Positions 4,925 to 5,621 of a DNA stretch of 5,621 bases are shown in pieces. The stretch comes from an uncultured Lysobacteraceae bacterium (GTDB lineage: Bacteria > Pseudomonadota > Gammaproteobacteria > Xanthomonadales > Rhodanobacteraceae). A program made the position numbers and the translations under genes. Under the pieces are notes generated by a model. That model had not been told where the DNA came from, ran no database searches, and worked only from the letters and a program-made list of their open reading frames with translations. The stretch is from positions 1 through 5,621 of the forward strand of contig CAMLSI010000357.1 in assembly GCA_946482585.1 (NCBI GenBank). Reading direction: 5' to 3'. How positions within the stretch are numbered: position 1 is the stretch's first letter; each line of letters begins with the position of its first letter.

Positions 4925-5621
4925 CTAACTTTCGCCGCGACGCGGCGCGGGCGCCGCGTCGCCTTCCGCAAGGAGAGCCGCATCGGCGGGCGGCACCGGC
5001 TGGCGCAGGGTCACCTCCATCTGCGGCGTCACCGAGATCGCGATGCCCCGCGCGCGGAACTCGCGCAGGATCGCGCTGTGCAGATCGTTGCGCACGACGC
5101 TGCGCTCCAGAGTCGTGCCCACGAACACGCGCAGCTCGAAATCGAGCGAACTCGTCGCGAGCGCGACGCACCAGCAGTTCGGGCCCGGCTCCTTGAGCAC
5201 CTTCGGATGCGCGCGCGCGAGTTCGAGCAGCAGGGCGCGCACCTGGTCGGGATCGTTCGCGTAGGCGACGCCGATCTTGATCACGACGCGCGTGGTCGTA
5301 TCCGTCAGCGTCCAGTTCGTGAGCTGATCGGTGATGAAGGTCTTGTTCGGTATCACGACTTCCTTGTTGTCCCAGTCGACGATCGTCGTCGCGCGCGTGC
5401 GGATGCGTGTGACGGTTCCTTCCACGCCGCGAATCGTGATGATGTCGCCGACGCGGATCGGGCGTTCGAACAGCACGATCAGGCCCGAGACGAAGTTCGC
5501 GAAGATTTCCTGCAGGCCGAAGCCGAGGCCGACGGCGAGCGCCGCCGCCATCCATTGCAGCTGGCCCCAGCGCAGGCCGAGCAGCGAAAGACCCAGCACG
5601 GTGCCGACGATCGCGAGCGCG
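4925..5621 (-). CDS. MscS-family mechanosensitive channel, MscK/MscM-like, C-terminal part
   Basis: The gene enters from the right edge on the minus strand; 231 residues are visible before the stop at 4927-4925. The product is an inner-membrane channel that opens under membrane tension during osmotic downshock. Fragment residues 1-16 end one membrane helix. The pore helix TM3 follows at about 22-51 and contains GLGFGLQEIFANFVSG and then LFERPIRVGD. The beta domain at about 52-105 includes ATTIVDWDNKEVVIPNK, and the alpha/beta domain at about 105-205 includes LTDTTTRVVIKIGVAY. The GLGFGLQEI, FERPIRVGD and IPNK segments match recalled E. coli MscK (KefA) closely, more so than small MscS. MscM (YjeP) shares them too, and the N-terminal part that could separate the two is outside, so I give no symbol. 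The last ~25 residues are an Ala/Pro/Arg-rich tail. The GTG at 5599 is internal, since the frame is open to the edge. The gene converges on the nucleoside hydrolase with 4 bp between stops. Confidence 0.92.
   Translation of the reverse strand, partial: ALAIVGTVLGLSLLGLRWGQLQWMAAALAVGLGFGLQEIFANFVSGLIVLFERPIRVGDIITIRGVEGTVTRIRTRATTIVDWDNKEVVIPNKTFITDQLTNWTLTDTTTRVVIKIGVAYANDPDQVRALLLELARAHPKVLKEPGPNCWCVALATSSLDFELRVFVGTTLERSVVRNDLHSAILREFRARGIAISVTPQMEVTLRQPVPPADAALLAEGDAAPAPRRGES
4937..4962. terminator. 12-bp perfect inverted repeat at the convergent junction
   Basis: GCGACGCGGCGC at 4937-4948 and GCGCCGCGTCGC at 4951-4962 are exact reverse complements separated by GG. The structure starts 16 nt after the nucleoside hydrolase stop and lies inside the last codons of the channel gene, encoding its GDAAPAPRR tail. 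As RNA it would be a very stable hairpin of about 10-11 bp on either strand. Neither side has a clear T-run, so a bidirectional, non-canonical terminator is inferred rather than shown. Confidence 0.45.

Noticed and set aside
3970..4983. A 337-codon open frame on the minus strand opposite the nucleoside hydrolase
   Set aside because: It has the same codon-antiparallel register as the recG case and an Arg/Glu/Asp/His-rich translation without recognisable motifs. The plus-strand frame has the full IUNH signature.
1..5621. A hidden defence, toxin-antitoxin or mobile system
   Set aside because: I saw no transposase, integrase, terminal repeats, CRISPR-like spacing or small paired genes. Base composition is even across the window, and five of the six genes are ordinary chromosomal families.

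Overview
This is a compact, GC-rich (roughly two-thirds G+C by eye) piece of bacterial chromosome. It looks gammaproteobacterial, most likely from the Xanthomonadales/Lysobacterales or a close relative. The reasons are the order spoT–ridA–recG, which I recall from Xanthomonas and (more loosely spaced) Pseudomonas, the very close resemblance of RecG and SpoT to the E. coli proteins, and the -10-like boxes (TAGAAT, TATAGT) about 30 nt before two start codons. The lineage is inferred from recalled similarity and no search was run.

Layout. At 1-517 (+) is the 3' end of spoT, covering the conserved-cysteine and ACT regulatory domains. A 92-bp gap with a plausible -10 box leads to ridA (610-993, +), an imine/enamine deaminase. 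A 133-bp gap with a long-range inverted repeat leads to recG (1127-3208, +), a full-length branch-migration helicase. At 3301-3888 (+) is a 195-aa protein I cannot name. It looks exported, has four cysteines, a carbohydrate-binding-module-like beta pattern and a C-terminal FSDTFE tail. Its own promoter region carries a perfect 14-bp palindrome. At 3997-4920 (+) is a nucleoside hydrolase of the IUNH family with an altered active-site position. On the opposite strand, running in from the right edge (4925-5621, -), is the C-terminal part of a large MscK/MscM-type mechanosensitive channel. It converges tail-to-tail with the nucleoside hydrolase, with only 4 bp between the stop codons.

How the genes relate. 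SpoT (alarmone turnover), RidA (metabolite damage control) and RecG (replication-fork rescue) form a conserved housekeeping neighbourhood rather than one pathway. The unknown exported protein, the nucleosidase and the channel look like independently transcribed units. Each forward gene after recG has its own leader and Shine-Dalgarno sequence, and GC-rich hairpins lie after the unknown gene and at the convergent junction.

I see no rRNA or tRNA gene, insertion sequence, CRISPR array, phage gene or defence system. No gap reaches 300 bp. The least explained item is the exported orphan protein at 3301-3888 with its palindrome-bearing promoter. The rest is recognisable core genome, and I did not find a convincing undescribed multi-gene system.
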